A DNA stretch of 64,000 nt. Origin: Halicephalobus mephisto. Taxonomy: Eukaryota; Nematoda; Chromadorea; Rhabditida; Panagrolaimidae. A model generated the notes under the pieces. That model had not been told where the DNA came from and did no database searches. It saw only the letters and a list, made by a program, of their open reading frames with translations. The position numbers and the translations under genes were made by a program. The stretch is from assembly GCA_009193035.1 (NCBI GenBank), contig SWDT01000065.1, positions 124,001 through 188,000 on the forward strand. The letters run 5' to 3'. Shown piece after piece: positions 32,131 to 43,534 of this stretch; the stretch's first letter is position 1, and every line of letters starts with the position of its first letter.

Positions 32131-33060
32131 TACCCTAAAGGAATAGTGTTGTTAGTTCCTTATTTCAAACCGCAAAAATCCATCTTTAAGAAGATTTCCG
32201 ATCAACCAACAAACTCTGATAAATTTACTATTGATTTAATCTTCTTAAAAAACACCTTAATTTTAATGATAAAAATCAAAAGAAATTTTTTCATTATTTT
32301 TTATACATCAATAATTGTTGAAAAAAAATAAGCTTAATAATAAAATTTCAAAAAAACTTTAAAATTATTTTTATAAATAAACTACTTTTTAAAGAAACTT
32401 AATTTTAACAGCATCTAAAAAGGAAAATTTTTCATAATTTTTTATAGATTATTAACAATTTAAAAAATCAATTTTATTAATAAAATTAGAATTATTTTTA
32501 TAAATTAGGTATTTTAGGAAATTTTTAATTTCAATGATAAAATATAAAAAAATTTCATAATTTTTTATAGATTATTAACAATTTAAAAAAATAATTGTAT
32601 TAATAAAATTTTTCAGAATTATTTTTATAAATTAACTACTTTTTAAAGAAATTTAATTTTAACAGGATCTAAAAAAGAAAATTTTTCATCATTTTTTATA
32701 GATTATTAACAATTTAAAAAATTAGTTTTATTAATAAAATTAGAATTATTTTTATAAATTAGGTATTTTAGGAAGTTTTTAATTTCGATGATAAAATATA
32801 AAAAAATTTCATAATTTTTTATAGATTATTAACAATTTAAAAAAATAATTTTATTAATAAAATTTTTCAGAACTAAAAATTTCTTAAAATACCTAATTTC
32901 GATAGAATTTGAAAAAGAAAATTTTTCATCATTTTTTATAGATTGATAACTATTGAAAAAAGAACAGTCAAAGGCGAAAAAACAGCAGGAGTCCATCTGG
33001 TTTCTCCTCGACATTGATATAACCAAAAATAGACGAAAAAAAACTTCACCATCTTTTGTC
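32131..33060. repeat. About 120-bp AT-rich tandem repeat
   Basis: TTTTTTATAGATTATTAACAA with TTTAAAAAAT, followed by TTTTATTAATAAAATT, recurs near 32444, 32559, 32694, 32816 and 32935. A GC-richer patch at 32960-33060 shows no gene. Confidence 0.8.
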
Positions 33061-33290
33061 AAAAAAAATTTTTTTTAAATAAAAAATTCAAATATTTCAA
33101 AAAATTGAGATTTTTAAAAATACCGTAATCCTATTAGGTGAGTCAATTTCGAAAATATTTGTTATGAAATCGACACCTTTTTGTCTGAAAAATCATCTTG
33201 TAAAAAAAAAAGGTTTGGAAATTTCTCCATCACGAATTTTCAGAATGGTCTATGTGCTTTGGACTCCCTCTAACGACAAAACAGACACAA

Positions 33291-33660
33291 ATTTTTAACA
33301 ACTTTTTCAGTAATATTATTTTAACAACTTTTTGGTTATATTTTTAACAATTTTTGGTAATTTATTTTAAACAAATTTTTAGTGATATTTTTAATAAATT
33401 TTTGGTTATATTTTTTAAACAATTTTTCAGTGATATTTTTTTAACAAATTTTTGGTTATATTTTTTAAACAATTTTTTGGTGATGTTTTTAAATATATTT
33501 TTGGTAATTTATTTTAAACAACTTTTTAGTGATATTTTTAACAAATTTTTTGATTATATTTTTTTAACAACTTTTTGGTGATATTTTTAAACATATTTTT
33601 GATTATATTTTTTAATAACTTTTTGGTGATATTTTTTAATATATATAACAACGTTAAAAA
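33291..33660. repeat. 35-40 bp TTTTTGGTGATATTTTTAAA repeat
   Basis: About nine imperfect copies of (A/T)TTTTTGGT(T/G)ATATTTTTTAA. Long open frames on both strands here are repeat artefacts. Confidence 0.85.
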
Positions 33661-34061
33661 CTTGGTCCTAAAAATGATGGAAACTCCTACCGTTCTAGCA
33701 GGGACTTTCGCGGTGGGAACGGGCATTCGGTTTCGCTTTAGTTTAGAAATTAAAATTTCAGAAAATTTTTTTGGATTTTGAAGAATTTTGAAATTATTAA
33801 GAAAATTTTTAAAAAGTTTAAATTTATGTAACATATTTGAAAATTTCAGAATTTTATTTAATTTTTAAAAATTCTAAAAATTTCAGAAGCCTTCATAAAA
33901 CTCTCGAAATTTTCTATAATTTCAAAAAATTTTGGAATTGTTATTTTAGAATTTTCTGAAAAATTTAAATACATTTTAGAAACTTCTACGACATCATTGT
34001 AACCTACTGAACTTTTTAATAGCCTCAGGAACACCCCTGAAAATTTCTACAGAACTCTAAA
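33661..34061. other. Short GC-rich patch, then AT-rich repeats
   Basis: 33690-33740 contains GGGACTTTCGCG, a word also seen in reverse at 43.6 kb and forward at 55.4 kb. 33780-34030 is AGAATTTT-type repeat text. Confidence 0.5.
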
Positions 34062-34268
34062 ATGAAAAAAAAGAAAAATTGCGACAGATTGACGGAGATT
34101 GATTATTTGGGGGAAGGAACGGAAAAGCCGAATGGTGATGCAATAGGACCAAAGGAGGTTTTTGAGAAAGAAAACACGATCAGATGCCCCGGTCTGGTCT
34201 TAGATATCTGTGGGGACATAAGACCGAAGATAAGAAACCCGACTGTTACTCATTTGATTAAAATTTAA
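34062..34268 (+). CDS. Candidate small gene, 68 aa
   Basis: A worm-like acceptor (TTTCTACAG ending at 34052) lies nine bases before ATG 34062. The 68-codon frame runs to TAA 34266-34268, and AATAAA occurs at 34383, about 115 nt later. The peptide is polar and charged with a lysine-rich start (M-K-K-K-K), an acidic-glycine middle and two Cys (C-P-G-L-V-L-D-I-C-G). It stands in a GC-richer island between AT-rich repeats. The layout fits a trans-spliced single-exon gene, or an exon of a larger one. No domain is recognised. Confidence 0.4.
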   Translation: MKKKKNCDRLTEIDYLGEGTEKPNGDAIGPKEVFEKENTIRCPGLVLDICGDIRPKIRNPTVTHLIKI

Positions 34269-34489
34269 TTTGGGTGAAAATAGGTGTTGAAGAAGAATTT
34301 ATAGTTGTCGAAATTGATACAGACCTTTGAAAAAGTGTAAAAATGGATGACTTGTGGACTTTGAAGAAAAAAAATATTTCGAAATAAATGTTTAAAGTTA
34401 CCGTATGAATAATAAACTTTTAAAACACTTGTGTCGAAAACAAATATGAATTAAACATTGATAATCCGCCATTATAAAACAACAATAAA
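34269..34489. other. 3' flank of the small gene
   Basis: Unique AT-rich text with an AATAAA at 34383 as a possible poly(A) signal. Confidence 0.35.
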
Positions 34490-34920
34490 CAACACTTTAA
34501 TGATAGATAAAGTCATGTGCGTAATTTCCACCCGGGATCATGAAAAAGTACTTTTTTGAAGGTTTTTTACCCGGTCTTCGGTGGAAATTATATACACTAA
34601 AATATGTACATGATTCTCATCGAAGACCAGGTAAAAGATCTTCAAAAAAGTAGTTTTTTATAGTCTATAGGCTGAACTATATAAAATCATGTGCGTAATT
34701 TCCACCCGGGACCATGAAAAAGTACTTTTTTGAAGGTTTTTTACCCGGTCTTGGGCGGAAATTATATACACTAAAATATATACATGATTCTCATCGAAGA
34801 CCAGGTAAAAGATCTTCAAAAAAGTAGTTTTTTATGGTCCTGAATGAAAACCATGTAAAATCACGTACATGATTCCCACTTGAAACCTCCAAGAAGTATT
34901 TCTTTCATGGTCTTATGTGC
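34490..34920. repeat. TGGAAA / TTTCCAC dispersed family, second locus
   Basis: A unit of about 180 bp is present twice (34512 and 34690), with CGTAATTTCCACCCGGGA, then AGTACTTTTTTGAAGG, then a reversed partner. It is the same family as 10397-12480. Confidence 0.85.
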
Positions 34921-35118
34921 AAACTACGTAAAATCACGTATATGACTATCATTCAAGACAAAGAAAAAAAATTTTTTGAGGATTTATTATTCGATTTTGG
35001 GGAGAAATTACACATAAAATTACATAATTTCATGTTAATATTAAGTGAAAAATTTTTAAAAAGTGTTTTTTCATTTTTTAAATGTAAAATCATTTATATA
35101 GTAAGTTCCATTCATGTA

Positions 35119-35262
35119 CAAAAAAGTAACTTTTAGTACAGTAACAAATAGAAATCGTCACTATTATTTTTTAATTTTTATCACAAATGTCAAATATTTA
35201 AAAAATACAACATTTTTGTCACATTTCGCAATCGTTACGGAACCGAAAGTTACGTTTTTTTT
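35119..35262. mobile_element. Small TIR element, sibling of 26041-26192
   Basis: Left terminus AGTAACTTTTAGTACAGTAA (from 35125) and right terminus GTTACGGAACCGAAAGTTAC (35234-35253) are inverted repeats with a few mismatches. The body shares CACAAATGTCAAATATTT and TTTTTGTCACATTT with the 26-kb element. It sits between two arrays of the TGGAAA family. Confidence 0.7.
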
Positions 35263-35279
35263 TGTGCAAGATCAACATA

Positions 35280-35690
35280 ATTTTTAAAAACTTTTGTGGT
35301 CTTAAGTGGAAACTAGACAAAATAATATATATTTAACTTCCGCCTAGAATTACACAAAGTATCCTCAAAAAAGTGCATTTTTCATAGTCCTGAATGGAAA
35401 CTAAGCAAAATAATATGTAATTAACTTTTGTGGTCCTAAATGGAAACTAGGCAAAATAATATGTACTTAACTTCCGCCTAAGATTACACAAAGTATCCTC
35501 AAAAAAGTGCATTTTTCATAGTCCTGAATGGGAACTAAGCAAAATAATATGTACTTAACTTTTGTGGTCCTGAGTGGAAACTAGGCAAAATAATATGTAC
35601 TTAACTTCCGCCTAGAATTACACAAAGTATCCTCAAAAAAGTGCATTTTTCATAGTCCTGAGACCAAATCATATGCACGCGATTTTACAT
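35280..35690. repeat. TGGAAA dispersed family, third locus
   Basis: About 150-180-bp units repeat GTGGTCCTAAGTGGAAACTA, TTAACTTCCGCCTAGAATTA and AAAAAAGTGCATTTTTCATA three times with very few changes. Confidence 0.9.
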
Positions 35691-36480
35691 GTCAATCATT
35701 CAGGTCCACTTTCAGCCGACTAAACTCTAAAAACCTATATGATTTAAAATACAAATTTTGCAAAGCCAAATCTTTTAAATACACCTGTTCAAAAATCACT
35801 TTCTCAGAGCTTAGCTATCGCATTAAAAATATTCTGTTTGGCTATAAAGGGTATTTCGGGTAGTAGATTTTTATCTATGAAATTTTGAAAACTATGGAAT
35901 TTTGAAAACTATGAAATTTCCGTATTTTTTATTTTAAATTTTGGAAAATTCATTGGGGAATATTGTAGTCCCTTTGGGATATTTCTAATTAAACCCATGT
36001 TAGTCTTCAGAATTCCACGTAATCTACAAATTGCCAAAGGGGGATTCCCGTATTTTTAATCCTAAATTTTAAAAAATCTAAAATATCCATTGGGAAATCG
36101 TAGTCCCTTTGAAATATCTCTAATTAAATTCATGTCATATTTCAAAATTCTACGTAATCTATAAATTACGAAAGATGAATTTTTATAATATTATTTTTAA
36201 TTTTTTTTGAAATTAAAATATTAGGGATTTTTTAGTTTAAAAAAATCTTCAATCAAATTCATTTCATATTTCAAAATTTTATTTATTTTTTAAATTACGA
36301 AAAATAAATTTTTATAATATTAATTTTAAGTTTTTTTCGAAATTAAAATATTGGGGATTTTGCAATTTAAAAAACCTTTAATCAAACTTATGTCATATTT
36401 CAAAATTTTATGTATTTTTTAAATTACGAAAGATGAATTTTTATAATGTTAGTTTTAAGTTTTTTTGAAATTTATTAAGG
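35691..36480. repeat. About 130-bp tandem repeat, decaying rightwards
   Basis: From about 35900, TAGTCCCTTTGGGATATTTC and TTCATGTCATATTTCAAAAT words recur in four to five copies with increasing divergence. 35691-35900 is unique. Confidence 0.7.
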
Positions 36481-36884
36481 CACATTTTGACTCCTGCAGT
36501 AAAGTGTCCAACTAGACTAGTGCATTTCGTTCTTTGTTCTTTCCTCATTTCATAAATCCGACTAAATGTGTAATATCCCTATTAGAAAAAACTAGACTTA
36601 TTGTTTTCTTATTTGTGAACCAAATAAGCCAATCTTCTTCATGAATGGCTTCTCATATCTTTAATCCTTTCTAGTCAGATTTTTTAATCTCGGTTTTACG
36701 TGTTTGAGTTCTCTGCCCCCATGAAGTAAAAATTGAGTCTTTTTTATTTCGGCTTATACGATGATGAACGCCGGAAAAAGATAATTTGAACTTTAATCAG
36801 AGGGTTTTGGAACATGGGTCACGGAGAAGATTGACTGATGCAAGCTGATTGATTTATTGACGGGAAGGTTTCAATTAAACAAAA
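36481..36884. other. Unique sequence
   Basis: GC-richer text with no supported exon. CTTTCTAGTCAGATTTTTTA resembles a word from the 16/25-kb duplicate, so part may be a decayed relative. Confidence 0.4.
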
Positions 36885-37290
36885 AATAAAAAAATCATTA
36901 AATTCAATTTTTACAAAAAAATCATTAAATTTAAATTTTATAAAAAGTCCTTAAATTTAAATTTTACAAAAAATCATTAAATTCAATTTTTACAAAAAAT
37001 CCTTAAATTTAAATTTTACAAAAAATCATTAAATTTAAATTTTACAAAAAATCATTAAATTTGAATTTTATAAAAAATCATTAAATTTGAATTTTACAAA
37101 AAATCATTAAATTTAAATTCTATAAAAAAAATCATTAAATTCGAATTATATAAAAAATCATTAAATTCAACTTTTATAAAAAATCCTTAAATTCAACTTT
37201 TACAAAAAATTCTTAAATTCAACTTTTATAAAAAAATTCTTAAATTCAACTTTTACAAAAAATCATTAAATTTGAATTTTATAAATTAAT
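36885..37290. repeat. 26-bp AAAAATCATTAAATTTAAAT minisatellite
   Basis: About fifteen copies of (A)5-TC(A/C)TTAAATTTAAATTTTAC with point changes. Confidence 0.9.
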
Positions 37291-38230
37291 ATTTTATAAA
37301 ATCTGTAATATATTGTAAGTGTGAAAGATGTCTGAAAAAATTTTTTAAATTATTTTAATTCAGAAAATTCCGAACGGATTTTCATGATTATTTTTTATTA
37401 AGCTTAGCTAAGATTGACATTTTATTTTTTTGATATCAAAAATCATAAGATTAGAAAATTTTTGGTTAAAAATCCTAGGATTTAATTTCATAACAGAACC
37501 AGTCTTGGTGTTTTGTTTCGAAATTTATCTATTTTTAAAAAGTGAAAAGTGTTCCCTGTTGTGTTTTGCAAAAATTAATGTTCAATTTTTTGTTATTTTT
37601 ATAGTGTAAATAAAATAATAAAAATCTGACAAAAGAAAAATTATTAAAATTATATCTATTTTTAAAAAGTGAAAAGTGTTCCCTGTTGTGTTTTGCAAAA
37701 ATTAATGTTCAATTTTTTGTTGTTTTTATAGTGTAAATAAAATAATAAAAATCTGACAAAAGAAAAATCGTTAAAATTATATTTATAATAAGAATTAAAT
37801 TTTGAGTCTTGGTGTTTTGTTTCGAAATTTATCTATTTTTAAAAAGTGAAAAGTGTTCCCTGTTGCGTTTTGCAAAAATTAATGTTCAATTTTTTGTTAT
37901 TTTTATAGTATAAATAAAATAATAAAAATCTGACAAAAGAAAAATTATTAAAACTATATTTATTTTTAAAAAGTGAAAAGTGTTCCCTGTTGTGTTTTGT
38001 GCAAATTAATGTTTAATTTCGTAAAATTTCAATAATGAGAAAAAAAATTATTTAAAAAAAGATTATAAAAGTCCTAACAAATTCTCTTTTGGTGAGTCAG
38101 TTTTCAAGTCTTAGTATTCTGTCCCAAAAGTTATTAATTTTTAAAGAAAAACGTTCCTTTTTCGATTTTGTAAAAATTAATGTTTAATTTTGTAAAATTT
38201 CGATCTTAAACGAAATGTGGAGGATATTTG
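37291..38230. repeat. 127/177-bp tandem repeat with the AGTGTTCCCTG word
   Basis: GTGAAAAGTGTTCCCTGTTG lies at 37542, 37669, 37846 and 37973, with a decayed copy near 38146. Spacing alternates 127, 177, 127, about 173, so the higher-order unit is about 304 bp. The same AGTGTTCCCTG word is in both arms of the 811-bp inverted duplication. Confidence 0.85.
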
Positions 38231-38970
38231 AGTTCGAAAAAAATAAGATTGCCCAAATTCATTCAGTATTTGCTGAGTTAGTCAAGTTTGAAATTAGAAT
38301 TGCTCTTGAGGTATTCTATACTGACTCCAGAAAGTGACAATGACTAATTTTCGTAAATCCCTCCGAGCCTACCATACTACGTGCAAATTACAAGTGGAGA
38401 AGAGTGCTAACAAGCCGTCAAGCGGCTTCCTTCTCCGTCCTACTGAAGGAACAATGTTTGTTCTTGTTCTTTGACCCGATTGGAGACCCCGAAAGCTGTT
38501 GGGTCAGACTACCGGAAAACTGACCTGCAAAGCTTGTTTAAACAAATTGTAATTATAATAATGACCAAGTTGACAGACAAAATGTCCTCTGATTGAATAG
38601 GAAAACCATATCTAGGTCTCGACCCTGTTACCAATCAAAGTCAGACAGAATACTGATTTCAAAATGATTTTTATTTTGTCTGTATTTCAAGAAAAATCAA
38701 AAATCATGCTTTTCTGCAGTCACTAGCTGTTGTGTTATTGATCACGTTCCGTTATTGTGTTTATCAACTAGAACAGTGATTACAATAACAGAGCAAAAAC
38801 CAAGTCAACGTGACTTCAAGAAAAATTGATTACAAGGATAGAAATTCCTCAAGACGAGGATCCACTATGACTCAATTTCAGATATTGATAAAACAAGACG
38901 GTCTATTTCCGAAGGCCTTGAGACTAATGTAATTACAAGGTTCGCATCAATTATAATTATTTTTTAGCAA
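38231..38970. other. Unique GC-richer sequence with a small perfect hairpin
   Basis: AAGCCGTCAAGCGGCTT near 38413 forms a perfect 6-bp stem. Several short open frames occur on both strands, none framed by splice signals. No RNA family recognised. Confidence 0.4.
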
Positions 38971-39530
38971 AAGTAATTTTAAATTGACAACCACATAAAA
39001 TTTGGGAACCGATTTAGAATTTACATCAAAGTGTCTTATATGTGAGAATTACATCATATAACATCTTGTATCTTTGAATATTGTTTTTTTCTGAAGAATT
39101 TACTACGTGAGCTTTGTACTAAGCTCTTTAGAACTATCTAGTACATACTAATTTAGTAGATGGAAACAAAGATTTATGCAATTGTATTCAATTCTATATA
39201 TAGTATGTATGCATGGCATATAAGATCCTGTATCTTTGAATAATACTTCTTCTGAAGCATTTGTGATGTGAATTTGGCATCAAACTTCTTAGGGCTATCT
39301 AGTACATACTAATTTACTAGATGTAGAAAGAGATTCATAAAATTGTACTCAATTCTATATATAGTGCATGCGCATGGTATATAAGATCCTATATATCTTA
39401 GTGTTGCTTTTATCGAAAAGTTTAGTCAGTGAATGTAGAGGCAAGATTCTTAGAATTATCTGGTAAACCGTAATTTATCAAGTCTGGCAGCAAGTCCACA
39501 AAACTATGGATAATTGGGCATATAGTACAG
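38971..39530. repeat. Inverted partner of the 27.0-27.7 kb array
   Basis: Reverse complement of that array with three CTATCTAGTACATACTAATT words, AATTCTATATATAGT and GCATATAAGATCCTG. The flanking text (ACATCAAAGTGTCTTATA) is shared as well, and the homology runs on past the array into the end of the 26.9-27.06 kb open frame. Confidence 0.9.
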
Positions 39531-39773
39531 ATGCAAGTTATGATGCTGCATACGTTGCATCTTCCAACGTTGCTTTTTATAATCTTTACAAAGTAGCTCA
39601 ATATCGGGGTTCTTAGAGCTTCCGGTCGAATACCCGCTTGTCAGGTTTATGACCAGGTCAACAGATAGGTAAATAAGTAGACAAACAGATAGATAGACAA
39701 ACATACAAAGCCAATTTACCACACAAGGTAGCATTAGAAGTAAATTGTTTAAAGTGGACTCATTGTAACATGA
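39531..39773. other. Unique sequence
   Basis: Contains an AGACAAACAGATAGATAGAC run. No gene seen. Confidence 0.4.
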
Positions 39774-40037
39774 ACTATTTCGTCAAAATTGTTTGCAACT
39801 CGTACGAGGATTATGTTTGATTCATATCTATGCTCGACGTTAACCTCATTTCTCGAAATCAGCAGATTGCTTCATAGCTTATCGCAGACTGTCTCCAAAA
39901 AACAGCCAAACTCTTATCGCATTCTAGAATTATCAGGTTTCTTCTCGAAACTCATTATTTGGCCACCAGCCAACAATCTTGTCTGGGGAACAGATATCGG
40001 CGTAATATTGGCAAACGAAGAGACTAGAACCACGTGA
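39774..40037 (+). CDS. Candidate exon or ORF, first of three on the plus strand
   Basis: Open over 87 codons, with an ATG at 39813 (74 codons) and TGA at 40035-40037, followed two bases later by AATAAA. The peptide is varied, with an aromatic-proline segment (I-I-W-P-P-A-N-N-L-V-W-G). The minus strand is also open across 39914-40183. Two more plus-strand frames follow within 1 kb, so this may be one gene with introns I cannot resolve. Confidence 0.35.
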   Translation, partial: TISSKLFATRTRIMFDSYLCSTLTSFLEISRLLHSLSQTVSKKQPNSYRILELSGFFSKLIIWPPANNLVWGTDIGVILANEETRTT

Positions 40038-40438
40038 AATAAACTTTGTTGATTCATTCGAGAATTAGTGCTTTCGACGTAAACAAGGGGTTTTATAAGA
40101 AAATTAATTGGAAATAATAAAAAAACACAATCTGCAAGTAAATTAATAATTTTAAAACTTGGTGATTTTCTGAAATTTTCCAAATTTGAACTTGGAAGAA
40201 TCAGATTTTTGAATTCAGAAGTTTGTGTTCGAAATTTTCTGAACTTTTCAAAGTTTTCAAATTACTTTGAATTTCTAAAAAGTTAAATTCGAAATTTGAT
40301 TCGAAACTTCGAAAACAACTTCTTTGATCATTTGAATTCGCGGAATTTTAATCTCAGCCATTAGATCTCTGATTTAGCCGTGTGATTGGGCTCAATGAAT
40401 GTCACTTCTACGGATCCAAAAGATTTATTGGATTTTAA

Positions 40439-40681
40439 ACAAAAAAGTACGAAAATAGATATTTAAATTTCTGTTTATTCAACATCTATGGTACTCTTTG
40501 TTACATATTTAATTTATTCGATTTTTTTAAAAAATGGGAGTTTTTAATCTATTTCGGACCTGAATTTTTGAAACCAGAGTCATTTGTCATTGTGCGATCA
40601 AATCTGCATAAATTAGTCTCCGGATCCATCCAGGGACCAAACCACATCAATCAATTTCCTCCTATACTGTTTCAACGCTAA
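40439..40681 (+). CDS. Candidate exon, second plus-strand frame
   Basis: An 80-codon open frame without an ATG ends at TAA 40679-40681. The first half is aromatic and hydrophobic, and the second half is varied (for example G-P-E-F-L-K-P-E-S-F-V-I-V-R). An internal acceptor-like GAAACCAG falls near 40582. No domain recognised. Confidence 0.28.
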   Translation, partial: TKKYENRYLNFCLFNIYGTLCYIFNLFDFFKKWEFLIYFGPEFLKPESFVIVRSNLHKLVSGSIQGPNHINQFPPILFQR

Positions 40682-40797
40682 AAAGTACAAAAAACCCCAT
40701 CGAATAAAAAACGGCTCGTTCCAATTTCGGCGTTTATTCATGAATAATCAATAAATCACATTTTTCTAAAAAGAAAAAATTCATTGTAGTCCCAACA

Positions 40798-40983
40798 ATG
40801 TCCTTTTTGAATTTGCATATTTTTACACTTTTGATCGAGAAAATTTCAATAAGGGAATTTCTAAATAAATATTACTTTTTAAATATTTATTATTTTAATC
40901 AGGAAAGTGAATCATGGATTTCAAAACAATACCTGTTAAAACAAATCGCATTATTTCGAAATCTACTGAAAGCAGTTTCATGA
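40798..40983 (+). CDS. Candidate ORF, third plus-strand frame, 61 aa
   Basis: ATG at 40798, TGA at 40981-40983. Rich in I, L, F, Y and N, as AT-rich chance frames are, but with a charged, varied second half. It may belong with the two frames before it. Confidence 0.22.
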   Translation: MSFLNLHIFTLLIEKISIREFLNKYYFLNIYYFNQESESWISKQYLLKQIALFRNLLKAVS

Positions 40984-42640
40984 GTCAAACAAGGACAAAG
41001 AACAATTTCCTTATCCTCTTACGAAATCACAAAAGAATAAAAAACATAAGGGATAAAATAAGAAATTATTTAATTTCGGAACAAAATTAATAATCTTACT
41101 ATTTTTGAAATAAAAATTTAAAAAATTAGAAATTTATAATTTTAAATTATTTAAAAAATTGGATTTTTGAATTTTAAAGAAATTTTGGAAGATTTTAAAA
41201 GTTTTAATCAGATTCTAGAAATTTTAGGATTTTTTTTGGATTGTGGAAAATTACTGATATTCTGGAAGATTCTAGAAACTTTTGAAATTTCCAGAAACTT
41301 TCAAAATCCACGAGATTTTAAAAAATTCTGAATATTTCTGTGATATTCTGGAATTCTCAGAAATTTTGAATAAATTCTAAAAAGTTTTAGATTTTCTACT
41401 AGATTTTAGAAAATTACTGATATTCTGAAAGATTCTAGAAATATTTGAAATTTTCAATAAATTCTAAAAAGTTTTACATTTTCCATTAGATTTTAGAAAA
41501 TTACTGATATTCTGTAAGATTCTAGAAACTTTTGAAATTTTCAAAAATTTTCAATAAATTCTAAAAAGTTTTAGATTTTCCATTAGATTTTAGAAAGCTC
41601 TAAAACTTTCATAAAACTTTAATTATATTATTGTAAAACAAAAATCGGTTTTTTACGAAATTCTTCAAAAAAAACTTTTAAAATTTTAATTTTATTTATC
41701 GATTTCGAAATAGCATCATTAAGAAATTTGAAAATAAATTTTTTACGAAATTGTTCAAAAAAAAATTTCGAAATATTAATTCAAAAAAGTTTAATTTTGG
41801 AACGTTTTCGAAATTTTAAATTCTGGGGGATTTTGAAAATCCCCAACGGCTTTGTAAAATTAATTCCGTTTAAAAAATAAATTTTACGTCATGATTAAAA
41901 AAATGAAATTTAAAATAATAAAAAAACTAATTTTTAATATTTATTGTTTTTGTAGGATTTAAATTAACATCAAAGGTCATTTCAATCCCCTGTAATCCCT
42001 CAGGGCTCAAATAAGAAGATCCTAAAAAATTTCAATTTTAAAATAATCGAAAAATATTAGTCCAATTTTCGCAATTTTTTCGATTTTGATTCAACTTTTT
42101 TTTAAAATATCAAAAACGACGTAATTAAAAATGATTTTAAAAAAATCATCAATAAACAAAATTGAAAATTATTTTTTAATTTTTCTAGGGATTTTATTTT
42201 AAAAAAGTATTTATTTTTTTTAAATTTTAAAATTTAATTTCTTAATTTTTAAATATTTAAAAAAATTTAAATATATTTTTTTCTAAATTTTTAATTTTAA
42301 ATATTTTTTAAAATTTTTAATATTTTTAATATTTTTTAAAAAAATTTAAATATATTTTTTTTAAAATTTTAAATTTTTAATATTTTTTAAAATTTTTAAT
42401 ATTTTTAAAAAAAATTAAATATACTTTTTTTTTAATTTTAAATTTTTAATATTTTTTTTAATTTTTAATATTTAAAAAAAAAATTTAAATATATTTTTTT
42501 CTAAATTTTTAATTTTAAATATTTAAAAAAATTTAAATATACTTTTTTCTAAATTTTTAATTTTTAAATATTTTTTTTAATTTTTTAATTAAGATCCTAA
42601 GGATGAATTTTATTTAAAAAATAAGATTTAAAATTTGTAA
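40984..42640. repeat. AT-rich region with about 100-bp and short A/T repeats
   Basis: 41160-41640 repeats GAAAATTACTGATATTCTG and TTCTAAAAAGTTTTAGATTT about four times. 42180-42600 is a dense TTTTTAATATTTTTTAAA low-complexity block. Nothing gene-like is seen. Confidence 0.7.
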
Positions 42641-43530
42641 ATCAATCGATTACTTCTAGTAGTTTTTCGCAAAAATATTATTATTATCTTTTTAAATCTT
42701 GATTTTTATCCTGATCTGCAGATTTTCCACCATGCAATAATAAACAAAGCGTCAGCCAGGAAAATTGAAAATCACAAATTGACCTTTGGCACGTAAGCTT
42801 ACGAAAGTTTTACAAAACTTGAATTTTTAGGGATTTTCAGAAATCTCTAAAATTGAAAATTCTAATTTTTCTTAAATAAAAATTTCCAGAAATTTCTAAA
42901 ATTAAGAATTCTAATTTTTTTGAGATAGAAACTTTCGGAAATTTCTAAAATTAAAAATTCCAATTTTTCTTAAATAGAAACTTTTGAAAAATTTCAAAAT
43001 TAAAAATTCCAATTTTTCTTAAATAAAAATTTTCGGAAATTTCTAAAATTAAAAATTCTAATTTTTTTAAAATAAAAATTTTTGAAGATTTTTGAAAAGT
43101 TGTAAAATCTTTAAAAATCTAATAGAAAATTTTAAAACTTTTTAAAATAGAGATTTTTCAAAATTTAGGAAAATGTTAAAAATTCGAAATTGAACATCGA
43201 TGTCATATAAAAAATTTAAAATTTAAAAAAAATTTAAAATTTTAAAAAATAAATTTTTTATTAAATCTAAAAACAAAGATCATAAAATTTTTTAAATGAA
43301 AAATTCATGGAAATTTTTCCTTAAAATAGAAAATCGGATTTTATATTTTTAGATCCTTCGGAGCTCCAGAAGTCAATTTCCGTTTTTGTTCCTGAGTTTT
43401 CGTAATCCCATTATAATCTCTATTTGTCTCAAAAATAAGACACAAGTTGTCCGACCACAAATCTAGCACTTCCTGTTTTCCAGATTCCGATAGTCTCAAA
43501 AAACAAGAATTAAATGATTTTAAATAATTT
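42641..43530. repeat. 55-bp TTTCTAAAATTAAAAATTCT repeat between two unique patches
   Basis: 42820-43110 has about five copies. 42700-42800 and 43340-43500 are GC-richer patches with short frames on the minus strand only, not called. Confidence 0.6.
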
Positions 43531-43534
43531 TATG

